Shown here: positions 47,227 through 55,039 of the stretch, piece by piece
Layout: the number at the start of each line of letters is the position of its first letter
Position numbering within the stretch: position 1 is the stretch's first letter
NCBI RefSeq assembly: GCF_013408525.1
Contig: NZ_JACBZM010000001.1
Coordinates: 4,278,001-4,342,000, forward strand
Length of the DNA: 64,000 bases
From: Nocardioides aromaticivorans
GTDB taxonomy: Bacteria > Actinomycetota > Actinomycetes > Propionibacteriales > Nocardioidaceae
Direction: 5' to 3'
Program-made: the position numbers and the translations under genes
The notes under the pieces: model-generated
What the model saw: the letters and a program-made list of their open reading frames with translations, nothing else
What the model was told of the DNA's origin: nothing
Database searches by the model: none

Positions 47227-47320
47227 CGTGACGGTCGCTGCGCGACCTCCTCGACCACCGGGTCGCTGCGCGACCTCCTCGACCACCGGCGACCTCCTCG
47301 ACCACCCCTCGACCACCGGA
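47227..47320. repeat. 28-bp palindromic tandem repeat array with decaying units
   Basis: Two near-complete units start at 47233 and 47261; shorter versions follow at 47288 and 47307. Each full unit contains GGTCGCTGCGCGACC, a 6-base-arm hairpin, followed by a CCTCGACCACC tail. On the minus strand the unit starts GGTGGTCGAGG, the same opening as the element at 25589. It fills the 3' side of the gene for a small membrane protein (stop at 47354) and the 5' side of DUF222 copy 2. Confidence 0.8.
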
Positions 47321-47353
47321 GCGGCTGCGCGCGCGGACCTCAACCCCGTCAGG

Positions 47354-47629
47354 TCAGTGGAACAGCCCGCGGTGCCGGGCGATCTCCCGCCGGGCCGCCG
47401 CGATCTGCCGCCGCTCGATCCGCTCGTCCTGTCGTGCCCGCACCGCCGAGGGAGCCTCGCGCAGGGCCGCCAGCGCCGGGAGCCAGAAGCCCGACAGCAG
47501 GGCGACGGCGAGGGGGAGCAGCCACCAGCCGCGCTCGTCGCGCGTCACGATGACGATGACCATGAGCAGGGCGACGAGGCCCCACCTGGACTGGTGGAGG
47601 CGGGTGCTGACGGTGTCCCAGGGCCTCAC
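47354..47629 (-). CDS. Hypothetical small membrane protein
   Basis: This 91-residue protein has a central pair of hydrophobic segments (WGLVALLMVIVIV and GWWLLPLAVALLSGFWLPAL) and a basic, charged C-terminus (REAPSAVRARQDERIERRQI). It resembles small actinobacterial membrane proteins annotated as hypothetical. The GTG start at 47629 overlaps a GGAGGGG sequence, so the start is uncertain. It is divergent from the sugar dehydrogenase-like gene. Confidence 0.6.
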   Translation of the reverse strand: MRPWDTVSTRLHQSRWGLVALLMVIVIVTRDERGWWLLPLAVALLSGFWLPALAALREAPSAVRARQDERIERRQIAAARREIARHRGLFH

Positions 47630-47769
47630 CCCTCCATCGTGCCCCCGTCGAGGGTGGCTCGTGGTTGGTTTCGAGGAGTCGGGACCGGACGGTCAGAGGT
47701 GCCGGGACCAAGGTCCCCCGGAGAGCCAACCGCGCCCGGCCGCGGGGAGACCGGTGCGAGCGTGGGCGG

Positions 47770-50700
47770 GTGCTCTCGCGTGTGAGGGGCGCGGTCGTCG
47801 CGCTCGTGCTCTGCCTGCCGCTGGCGTGCGTCCTCGCCACCGGACCGGCCCATGCCGTCACGCCGTCGCTCACCGTCACGCCGACGGCGCCCGTCGTCGG
47901 CGACACCGTGCAGGTGACGACCACCCTGCCGACCCGGGTACGACGCCCGGTGCAGCTGCAGCGGGCCAGCGGAGGCCGGTGGGTGACCCTCACCCGCGCC
48001 TGGAGTACGACGACCGGCCGGGCCACCTTCCGGAGCAGGCTCACCGAGTCCCGGACCTCGCTGCGGGTCCTCGCGCCGTCGTACCGCACCGGCGGACGAC
48101 GACTCCCGGCGGTCGCCACCCGGAGCACCACGGTCACGGCCGCGACCGAGACGGTCACGCTGGCCACCCGGATCGTCGCCGGGAAGGCGGAGGCGCGGAT
48201 CACCGCGTCGCACCTGCTCGCCGGACGGCCGGTCCAGCTGCAGGCCCGCACGGCCACCGGCTGGACCGCGGTCGCCGCCGGCACGGCCACCACCTCGCGC
48301 CTCGTCGTCCTCACCGCGGCGCTCGCCACAACGCAGGGCAGGGACCTGCGGGCCGTCCTCCCCGCCCACGCCGGCCGGGCCACCGTCGTCTCCCCGGTGC
48401 AACAGCCGCCCACCCTCGCGGTCACCACCACGCCCGACGGTGACGACGTCCGCATCGACGCCGCGACCACCGGGACGGTGCGCGAGGTCCGCTTCTTCGC
48501 CGACGGGGTGCTGCTCGCGAAGGACTCCACGGCGCCGTACACGACGACGTGGACGCCGCGGGTGGGCCGGCACGACGTGGTCGCCCGGGCGATCGGTCCG
48601 CTCGACAGCGTGCTCAGCCCCGCGACCGACGTCGTGACCGCGGCGGCGCCGGTCACCGCCGACAGCGGGGTGGCGGAGGGGTACGCGATCGAGGTGGTGC
48701 AGGACGGCTTCGAGCTGCCGACGAGTGCGGCGGCCCTGCCCACGGGTGGCGTGCTCGTCACCGAGAAGGCCGGCGTGGTCAGGGCCGTCGAGCCGGGGGA
48801 GGACGGCTGGTCGCTCCCGCGCGAGGTCCTCGACCTGCGCGACGAGGTGCACGACGGCGGGGACGCGGGCCTGATCGGCATCGCTGCCGACCCGGGCTTC
48901 GCCGACAACGGGTTCGTCTACCTCTCCTACGTCCGCGACGACGGTGAGGAGGGTGACGAGGGCGCCGGCGTGCGGCGCACGCAGCAGGTCGTCCGCTACA
49001 CGTGGGACGACGACGTCCTCGACCCCGACAGCCGCCACGTCGTGCTCGGCGGGGTCACCGGTCCCGCCTGCTCGGCGGACGACGGGATCCGCACGCCCGG
49101 CTGCCTCCCGCTCCTCGGCGAGGCCCACACCATCGGCGACCTCGGGTTCGACGGCGAGGGCAACCTGCTCGTCGGCGTCGGCGACGGGTCCCTCTACTAC
49201 ACCGCCGACGGCCTGGCCGGTCGCCCCGAGACACTGCGCGCGCAGGACCCGGACGTGCTCGCCGGCAAGGTGCTCCGCGTCGACCCGGCCACCGGGGAGG
49301 GCGTCCCCGGCAACCCGTGGTACGACGGCGACGGCACCACGAACGCCTCCCGGGTCCTCGCGCTCGGGCTCCGCAACCCGTTCCGGTTCACCGTCCACGA
49401 CGGCCACCTCGTCATCGGCGACGTCGGCGAGGGCGCGAGCGAGGAGGTCGACGTCGTCGAGCTCCACGACCTCACTCCGGCGGGCGGTCCGGCGAACTTC
49501 GGCTGGCCGTGCCGGGAGGGGGACGCGGACACCGCGCTCGGCGACGTGACGGACGACGAGAGCCCCTGGCACGCGTGCGCGGCGATCCGCGACGAGCCGG
49601 CGACCCGCGGGCCGTCGTACTCCTATCCGCACACGGGCGCCGGTGGCTCGATCTCCGGCGGCGTCTTCCTCGACTCGGAGGCCTACCCGGCGGCGATGCG
49701 CGGCCGGTACCTCTTCGGCGACTACGCGCAGGGCTTCCTCCGCACGGCCGAGGTGGCGCACGGCGGCGCGGTCTCCGACCCGGCCCTGCTCGCCGATGCG
49801 AGCGCCGCCGCCGGACCGGTCAAGCTCCTCACCGGCCCGGACGGACTGGTGTGGACCGTGTCGATCACCACCGGCGCGCTGCGGCGGATCCGCTGGACCG
49901 GCGCCCAGCAGGCCGACCAGTGCCCGGTGGGCACCTTCCGTCGTACCTTCCACGACCTCGACGGCCCGGACTCGCCCTTCGACGACGAGGTCCCCGAGGG
50001 TCCGTACAGCTGGCTGCTCCCGTACGCCGCCGTCCAGCTCCCGCCGCAGCCGCTGGCCGCCCCGACCTGCGAGCCCGGGATCCGGCTCGCGACGGACGGC
50101 TCGCCCTGGCTGCCGGACGAGCAGGAGGACACGAGGGCCCATCCCGGCGACCGGTTCGGCACCGCGTGGCGCGGCCGCGTCGACCTGGACGCCGGCACCT
50201 GGCGGTTCACGGTCGAGGGCAGCGAGTGGGTGCGGCTGTGGGTCGACGACCAGGTGGTGCACGACTTCTGGTCCAACCCGTTCTGGCAGCTCCAGCACCG
50301 CCAGCACGACGTCGTGCTCGGCCCCGGACAGCACGTCGTCCGGGCCGAGCTGGTGCACGGCGACGAGACCGACGCCGAGGCCGAGGTGACCTGGACCCGC
50401 GTGGGCGGACCACCCGTGGTCGAGCTGCGCGCGCCCGTCAACGGCGTGGTCGCCGTCGACGGCACGGTCCCGTGGGAGATCGAGGTCGCCGACCCCGACG
50501 GCGACCTGCCCGCCGAGCTCGCGGCCCGGACCCGCCTCGAGGTCGACTTCCTCCACTACACGGGCAACGGCACCGACGGGGGCTTCCACGCCCACCCGTC
50601 GTCCCGCATCGACGGCCAGCTCACCGGCACGCTGCCGGTCAGCGACGTCCACGCACCCGGCGCCGGCGTGGTGCGCCTCCGGGCCAGCGTCACCGACGCC

Positions 50701-50778
50701 AGCGGAGCCCGCTCGGTCAGTGCGCCGGTCTACGTCTGCTTCCCCGGCGGCGCGGTCGGACCGTGCGCTGAGCGCTAG
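47770..50778 (+). CDS. Secreted PQQ-dependent sugar dehydrogenase-like protein with PA14-like and Ig-like domains
   Basis: This 1,002-residue protein has a signal peptide (VRGAVVALVLCLPLACVLAT, cleavage after GPAHA). An N-terminal region (about 30-300) contains Ig-like repeats such as PSLTVTPTAPVVGDTVQVTT and VREVRFFADGVLLAKDSTAP. The glucose/sorbosone dehydrogenase propeller (about 305-700) has YAIEVVQDGFELPTSAAALP, DAGLIGIAADPGFADNGFVY and GPANFGWPCREGDADTALGD. A PA14-like domain (about 770-870, AGTWRFTVEGSEWVRLWVDD) and a final Ig-like domain follow. GSDH proteins oxidise sugars with PQQ and Ca2+. The PA14-like part may bind a glycan. Similar proteins in Nocardioides are common. Confidence 0.86.
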   Translation: MLSRVRGAVVALVLCLPLACVLATGPAHAVTPSLTVTPTAPVVGDTVQVTTTLPTRVRRPVQLQRASGGRWVTLTRAWSTTTGRATFRSRLTESRTSLRVLAPSYRTGGRRLPAVATRSTTVTAATETVTLATRIVAGKAEARITASHLLAGRPVQLQARTATGWTAVAAGTATTSRLVVLTAALATTQGRDLRAVLPAHAGRATVVSPVQQPPTLAVTTTPDGDDVRIDAATTGTVREVRFFADGVLLAKDSTAPYTTTWTPRVGRHDVVARAIGPLDSVLSPATDVVTAAAPVTADSGVAEGYAIEVVQDGFELPTSAAALPTGGVLVTEKAGVVRAVEPGEDGWSLPREVLDLRDEVHDGGDAGLIGIAADPGFADNGFVYLSYVRDDGEEGDEGAGVRRTQQVVRYTWDDDVLDPDSRHVVLGGVTGPACSADDGIRTPGCLPLLGEAHTIGDLGFDGEGNLLVGVGDGSLYYTADGLAGRPETLRAQDPDVLAGKVLRVDPATGEGVPGNPWYDGDGTTNASRVLALGLRNPFRFTVHDGHLVIGDVGEGASEEVDVVELHDLTPAGGPANFGWPCREGDADTALGDVTDDESPWHACAAIRDEPATRGPSYSYPHTGAGGSISGGVFLDSEAYPAAMRGRYLFGDYAQGFLRTAEVAHGGAVSDPALLADASAAAGPVKLLTGPDGLVWTVSITTGALRRIRWTGAQQADQCPVGTFRRTFHDLDGPDSPFDDEVPEGPYSWLLPYAAVQLPPQPLAAPTCEPGIRLATDGSPWLPDEQEDTRAHPGDRFGTAWRGRVDLDAGTWRFTVEGSEWVRLWVDDQVVHDFWSNPFWQLQHRQHDVVLGPGQHVVRAELVHGDETDAEAEVTWTRVGGPPVVELRAPVNGVVAVDGTVPWEIEVADPDGDLPAELAARTRLEVDFLHYTGNGTDGGFHAHPSSRIDGQLTGTLPVSDVHAPGAGVVRLRASVTDASGARSVSAPVYVCFPGGAVGPCAER

Positions 50779-51458
50779 ACGTAGGTCTTCGTCCGCGCGA
50801 GGTCGGTGACGAGGTTCGGGTTGTCGTCCGCCGCGATCCGCTCGGCGAGCTCGCGCGCCCGGTCCGGGCCGCCCTCGGCCATCCAGTCGAACTCGCCCTG
50901 CGTCACGCCCACCAGCTGCAGGAAGTCGACGCGCCCGTGCACCGTGTCGATCCCCGGCACCTCGGTGTCCGGTACGACGAGGTAGCTGGTGAGCTGCGTG
51001 TCGCTGCCCACCCGCAGCGGGTTCGCGCCGCCGCCGACGAACTGCCACGGCTCGAACCAGCGCCTCGACGTCGCTGTGTAGCGCGCGAGCGCGCCGAGCG
51101 AGCCGGCTGCCCAGTGGCAGTCGTCCGGGTCGTCGGCGCGCAGCTTGATGGTCAGCTCGTAGCCCCAGCCGCTGTGCTCGGCGCCGAAGGACTCCTCGTC
51201 GACGTACAGATTCGAGATGCCGTAGGTGACCAGGTGCTGGTAGCCGCCCGGGCTCGGGAAGAAGCTGACCCCGTCGAGGTGCTCAGGCCCGCCGAACATC
51301 GCGCGGACCGGCATCAGCGTCGCGAGGTGCGCCGGCTCGACGCCCGGGTAGAGGGCGGCGAAGGCCTCGTCGATCGCGTCCCAGCCCGGCGACCAGTCGT
51401 CCTGGGCGGCGGCGCGGGCGAGGTACTCCTCCTTGGTCATCATGCGCCCGATCATCAC
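50775..51458 (-). CDS. Suppressor-of-fused-domain protein
   Basis: This 227-residue protein has the SUFU-like core: GWDAIDEAFAALYPGVEPAH, MFGGPEHLDGVSFFPSPGGY, QHLVTYGISNLYVDEESFGA, GWGYELTIKLRADDPDD and the C-terminal VDFLQLVGVTQGEFDWMAEG. Bacterial SUFU-domain proteins are often immunity proteins of toxin systems or have unknown roles; no toxin is visible next to it. It is coupled to the ligase gene by a 10-base gap. Its stop overlaps the stop of the convergent dehydrogenase gene (CTAG). Start choice among the clustered methionines is uncertain. Confidence 0.88.
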   Translation of the reverse strand: MMIGRMMTKEEYLARAAAQDDWSPGWDAIDEAFAALYPGVEPAHLATLMPVRAMFGGPEHLDGVSFFPSPGGYQHLVTYGISNLYVDEESFGAEHSGWGYELTIKLRADDPDDCHWAAGSLGALARYTATSRRWFEPWQFVGGGANPLRVGSDTQLTSYLVVPDTEVPGIDTVHGRVDFLQLVGVTQGEFDWMAEGGPDRARELAERIAADDNPNLVTDLARTKTYV

Positions 51459-51468
51459 AGGCAGGTGG

Positions 51469-52725
51469 TCACCGCTCGCCCAGTTCGCGTCGCAGCACCT
51501 TCCCCGTCAGCGTCCGCGGCAGCGCGTCCAGGAACTGCCACGTCTTCGGCCGCTTCGGCGGGGCCAGGTGCTCGCGTGCGTACGCCGCCAGCTCCGCCTC
51601 GCTCGCCGTGCCGACCACCGCGGCGCAGACCCGCTGGCCCCAGGCGGGGTCCGGGACGCCGTACACGGCGACCTCGGTGACGCCGGGGCACTCCTCGAGG
51701 ACCTGCTCGACCTCGGTCGGGTAGACGTTGACGCCGCCGCTGATGACCAGGTCGACCCGGCGGCCGTCGAGGAAGACGTAGCCGTCGTCGTCGATCCGGC
51801 CGAGGTCGCCGACGGTGAACGCCGGACCGTCGGGAGTCTCGCGCCACGCCTCGGCGGTCTTGTCCGGCGCGCCGTAGTAGGTGAACCGGGCGAAGCCGGG
51901 GACCACGCACCACAGCGTTCCGTCGGGATCGACCGTCATCGTGCGGCCGGGACGGGCGCGCCCGACGGTGCCCGGCCGCTCGAGCCACTCCTCGCTGCGG
52001 CAGGCCGTGAACTGGCCCTCGGTCGAGCCGTAGAACTCCCACGTCGAGCCGGCCGGGAAGAGCTCGACGATCCGCCGCTTCACGTCGGTCGGGCACGGGG
52101 CGCCGGCGTGCGCCACGAGCCGGAAGGACGACAGGTCCGGGACACCGACGGCCTCCCAGTGGCTGATCAGCCGCTGCAGGTGCGTCGGGACGCAGAACAT
52201 CGTGGTCGGCCGCTCCCGCTCGATCGCCTCCGTCACCGCCGCCGGCTCGAAGGGTCCGGGGATGACGACCCGGCCGCCGGCGAGCCGGGTGCCGAGCGCG
52301 AAGCGCAGGGGAGCGGAGTGGTAGAGCGGGCTCAGCACGAGGTTGACGTCGTCGGGACCGAAGCCCCACAACTCACGCTCCTCGGCCCACAGTGCCTCGG
52401 CGTCCGCCGGCGACAGCAGCCCCGAGAAGACACCCTTCGGGACCCCGGTGGTGCCGCTCGTGCAGTGCATCGGCCGGCCCAGCGGCAGCCCCGGCGGCGG
52501 GAGTACGGCGAGCAGGTCGGTCAGCTGGGCCTCCGACGTCACGACCACGGTGGGGTCGAGGCCGGCCAGGACCCGGGTCCGCTCGGTCTCGGTGAGCCGC
52601 GGGTCGAGGGGGATCGGGAACACGCCGGCGGTGAGCAGGCGGTGCACCGCGTCGACGTACGCGTGGGAGCCGGGCACCAGCAGGGCGACCCGGTCGCCGG
52701 CGGCTAGGGTGACGACGTCGTTCAT
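51469..52725 (-). CDS. Class I adenylate-forming enzyme (acyl-CoA ligase-like)
   Basis: This 418-residue protein has the AMP-binding P-loop MHCTSGTTGVPKGVF (about residues 85-99), TWEFYGSTEGQFTA (about 230), the TGD-equivalent VGDLGRIDDDGYVFLDGRRV and the A10-type LPRTLTGKVLRRELG. It is shorter than normal acyl-CoA ligases (about 500 residues) because the N-terminal portion is trimmed to about 80 residues before the P-loop. It activates a carboxylate as an adenylate and probably loads it on CoA. The substrate is unknown. It is upstream of and co-oriented with the SUFU-like gene. Confidence 0.9.
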   Translation of the reverse strand: MNDVVTLAAGDRVALLVPGSHAYVDAVHRLLTAGVFPIPLDPRLTETERTRVLAGLDPTVVVTSEAQLTDLLAVLPPPGLPLGRPMHCTSGTTGVPKGVFSGLLSPADAEALWAEERELWGFGPDDVNLVLSPLYHSAPLRFALGTRLAGGRVVIPGPFEPAAVTEAIERERPTTMFCVPTHLQRLISHWEAVGVPDLSSFRLVAHAGAPCPTDVKRRIVELFPAGSTWEFYGSTEGQFTACRSEEWLERPGTVGRARPGRTMTVDPDGTLWCVVPGFARFTYYGAPDKTAEAWRETPDGPAFTVGDLGRIDDDGYVFLDGRRVDLVISGGVNVYPTEVEQVLEECPGVTEVAVYGVPDPAWGQRVCAAVVGTASEAELAAYAREHLAPPKRPKTWQFLDALPRTLTGKVLRRELGER

Positions 52726-52766
52726 CGAGCGGCATCATCGCAGGCACCACCTCCGAAAGGCGCGCC

Positions 52767-53318
52767 ATGTCCGACGTCGACGACCTCCTCGGCCAGCTCC
52801 CGTTCGACCAGATCGCCGACGAGCTGGGCGTCACGCCCGACCAGGCCCGCGCGGCCTCGGCCCAGGCCCTGCCCGCCCTGCTGCACGGACTGGCCGCGAA
52901 CGCCGACGACGAGGCCGGCGCCGCCTCCATCGGTGAGGCGCTCGGTCAGCACGCGCCCCTGCAGGGGACCGCCGACCTCGGCCGGGTCGACACCGCCGAC
53001 GGCGCGAAGATCGTCGGCCACGTCTTCGGCGACAACGCCGACGCGGTCGTCGACCAGCTCGCCGGCACGCAGCAGGCCGCCGGCCTCTCGCCCGACCTGA
53101 CCCGCAAGCTGCTCTCGATCCTCGCCCCGATCGTGCTGTCCTACCTCGCCGGCAAGCTCACCGGAAAGCTCGGCGGGAAGGCGGGCGGCATCGGGGCCAC
53201 CGTGCTGCAGGAGATCCTCAAGGGCAGCCTCGGCGGTGGCTCCGCCGACAAGGGCGGCTCCGCGGGCGACATCCTCGGCGACCTGCTGGGCGGCCTGCTC
53301 GGCCGCGGCCGCCGGTGA
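52767..53318 (+). CDS. DUF937-domain protein
   Basis: This 183-residue protein has the helical DUF937 domain: DDLLGQLPFDQIADELGVTP, DQARAASAQALPALLHGLAA, IVGHVFGDNADAVVDQLAGT and LTRKLLSILAPIVLSYLAGK. A low-complexity glycine-rich C-terminus (GGGSADKGGSAGDILGDLLG) follows. The fold resembles YidB-like proteins, with no enzymatic motif known. GAAAGG lies 8 bases before the ATG. The stop overlaps the GTG of coaE, so it is co-translated with coaE; the functional link is unknown. Confidence 0.88.
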   Translation: MSDVDDLLGQLPFDQIADELGVTPDQARAASAQALPALLHGLAANADDEAGAASIGEALGQHAPLQGTADLGRVDTADGAKIVGHVFGDNADAVVDQLAGTQQAAGLSPDLTRKLLSILAPIVLSYLAGKLTGKLGGKAGGIGATVLQEILKGSLGGGSADKGGSAGDILGDLLGGLLGRGRR

Positions 53319-53908
53319 GGGTCGGCCTGACCGGGGGCATCGCCTCCGGCAAGAGCACCGTCTCCTCGATCCTGCGCGAGCTCGGCGCGGTCGTCATCGA
53401 CGCCGACCAGCTCGCCCGTGAGGTCGTCGCCAAGGGAACGCCCGGCCTCGCCGAGGTGGTCGAGGCGTTCGGCCCCGACATCCTCACCGAGGACGGCCAC
53501 CTCGACCGGCCGAAGATGGGCGGCATCGTCTTCAACGACGAGCCCCTGCGCCGCAAGCTCGAGGCGATCGTGCACCCCCGGGTCTTCGAGCTGTACGCCG
53601 CCCTGGAGGCGAGCGCACCGGTCGGCGGGATCGTCGTCCACGACATCCCGCTGCTCGTGGAGTCGGGCCGTGCCGAGGAGTTCGACGCCGTGGTCGTCGT
53701 CGACGTGCCCGACGAGGTGCAGGTCGAGCGGATGGCGCGCGACCGGGGCATGAGCGAGGAGGACGCCCGCGCCCGGATCGCCGCCCAGGCGACCCGGGAG
53801 CAGCGGCGCGCCGTGGCGACGTACGTCATCGACAACACCGGGACGCGCGAAGACCTCCGCCACCAGGTGACGGAGGTCTTCGCGGAGCTGCGGAACGCGG
53901 CGGTCTGA
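53315..53908 (+). CDS. coaE: Dephospho-CoA kinase
   Basis: This 197-residue enzyme performs the last step of CoA synthesis, ATP-dependent phosphorylation of dephospho-CoA. It has the P-loop VGLTGGIASGKSTVSSIL (about residues 2-19), DADQLAREVVAKGTPGLAEV, HPRVFELYAALEASAP and HDIPLLVESGRAEEFDAVVV. The C-terminus is of normal length (no DUF extension, unlike the mycobacterial protein, which has an additional domain). The GTG start overlaps the DUF937 stop. It stops directly against the stop of the convergent sigma factor gene. Confidence 0.95.
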   Translation: MRVGLTGGIASGKSTVSSILRELGAVVIDADQLAREVVAKGTPGLAEVVEAFGPDILTEDGHLDRPKMGGIVFNDEPLRRKLEAIVHPRVFELYAALEASAPVGGIVVHDIPLLVESGRAEEFDAVVVVDVPDEVQVERMARDRGMSEEDARARIAAQATREQRRAVATYVIDNTGTREDLRHQVTEVFAELRNAAV

Positions 53909-54886
53909 TCAGGCGGCCGAGCCGGAGGCCAGGTCCGGGTCGCCGAGGCGGCGCAGCTTCTGCAGCGCCTCCCGCTCGAGCTGGCGCACCCGCTCGGCCG
54001 AGATGCCGTGCTTGACGCCGATGTCGGCGAGCTTGTGCTGGCGGCCGTCGGTGAGGCCGTAGCGCGAGCGGATGATGTCGGCCGCGCGCGGGTCGAGCTG
54101 GTCGACCAGGCTGTTGAGCCGGTCGCGGGCCTCCACGTCGAGCACGGTCAGGTCCGGGCCGGGCGCGGTCTCCTGCGCCATGAGGTCGCCGAGCGAGGTG
54201 TCGCCGTCCTCGTCGACCGGGGTGTCGAGGCTGACGTGCTCGCGGCCCCAGGCCATCAGGTCGAGCACCCGCTCCACCTCGATGCCGAGCTCGGCGGCGA
54301 TCTCCTCCGGCTCCGGGTCACGGCCCAGCTGGCGCTCGAGGGTACGACGCGCGCCGCCGACCTGGTTGAGCTCCTCGACGACGTGCACGGGCAGGCGCAC
54401 GACGCGGGCCTGCTGCGCGATGCCGCGCGTGATGGCCTGGCGCACCCACCACGTGGCGTAGGTGGAGAACTTGTAGCCCTTCGCGTAGTCGAACTTCTCG
54501 ACCGCGCGGATCAGGCCGGTGTTGCCCTCCTGGATCAGGTCCAGCATGGGCATCTGGGCCCGGCCGTACTTGCGGGCGATCGACACGACCAGCCGCAGGT
54601 TGGCGTTGATGAACTCCGTGACGGCCTTGCGGCCCTCCTCGGCGATCCACTCGAGCTCCTCGCGGGTCGCCTGCTTCGGGGCGCCGCCCTTCTTGCGACC
54701 CACCCGACCCTCGGCGAGGAGGTGCTCGGCCAGCAGGCCGGCCTCGATGGTCTTGGCGAGCTCGACCTCGCGGGCTGCGTCCAGCAGGGGGGTCCGCGCG
54801 ATCTCGTCGAGGTAGAGGCCGACGCTGTCGCGTCCCTCGATCTCCCGACCGGTGTTGCGCGTCCTGTTCGCAGTTGCCGTGGCCAT
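53909..54886 (-). CDS. RNA polymerase sigma factor, sigma-70 family group 2 type (SigB/HrdD-like)
   Basis: This 325-residue sigma factor has region 1.2 (SVGLYLDEIARTPLLDAARE), region 2 (NANLRLVVSIARKYGRAQMP, LDLIQEGNTGLIRAVEKFDY, GYKFSTYATWWVRQAITRGI), region 3 (VVRLPVHVVEELNQVGGARR) and region 4 (GLTDGRQHKLADIGVKHGIS, AERVRQLEREALQKLRRLGD). It lacks the long acidic N-terminal extension of the primary sigma factor, so it is most likely an alternative, primary-like (group 2) sigma. An AAGGAGGG ribosome binding site is 6 bases before the ATG. Two palindromes lie in its upstream region and suggest regulated expression. Confidence 0.92.
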   Translation of the reverse strand: MATATANRTRNTGREIEGRDSVGLYLDEIARTPLLDAAREVELAKTIEAGLLAEHLLAEGRVGRKKGGAPKQATREELEWIAEEGRKAVTEFINANLRLVVSIARKYGRAQMPMLDLIQEGNTGLIRAVEKFDYAKGYKFSTYATWWVRQAITRGIAQQARVVRLPVHVVEELNQVGGARRTLERQLGRDPEPEEIAAELGIEVERVLDLMAWGREHVSLDTPVDEDGDTSLGDLMAQETAPGPDLTVLDVEARDRLNSLVDQLDPRAADIIRSRYGLTDGRQHKLADIGVKHGISAERVRQLEREALQKLRRLGDPDLASGSAA

Positions 54887-54903
54887 TGCGTCCCTCCTTC
54901 AGC

Positions 54904-54939
54904 ACGGATGTCGGACATCCGTACGGGTGTTCCAACACC
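54904..54939. promoter_or_regulatory. Two adjacent palindromes upstream of the sigma factor gene
   Basis: ACGGATGTCGGACATCCGT (54904-54922) has perfect 8-base arms. GGTGTTCCAACACC (54926-54939) has perfect 6-base arms, and GGTGTTG recurs at about 54967. They sit 18-55 bases upstream of the start codon, between promoter and ribosome binding site, consistent with operator sites or a hairpin leader. Confidence 0.5.
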
Positions 54940-55039
54940 AGGGGTCGGTCCCGGATTCCCGGGTCTTGGTGTTGCTCTATCCGCAATGACGTCCGGCAGT
55001 CCCCGTTAGTTGCCCGAAAAGGGGAATCTCAGGCAGTTC

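Noticed and set aside
47070..47231. GTG-initiated small frame upstream of DUF222 copy 2
   Set aside because: No ribosome binding site, proline- and alanine-rich low-complexity content, and it runs into the repeat array. It could be a remnant of a disrupted gene but cannot be supported.
47626..51048. Minus-strand open frame of more than 1,100 codons opposite the sugar dehydrogenase-like gene
   Set aside because: Same codon-bias artefact; the plus strand has a signal peptide and the GSDH motifs.
50775..51458. SUFU-like protein as immunity partner of a toxin
   Set aside because: No toxin or polymorphic-toxin gene is adjacent; the neighbour is an adenylate-forming ligase.
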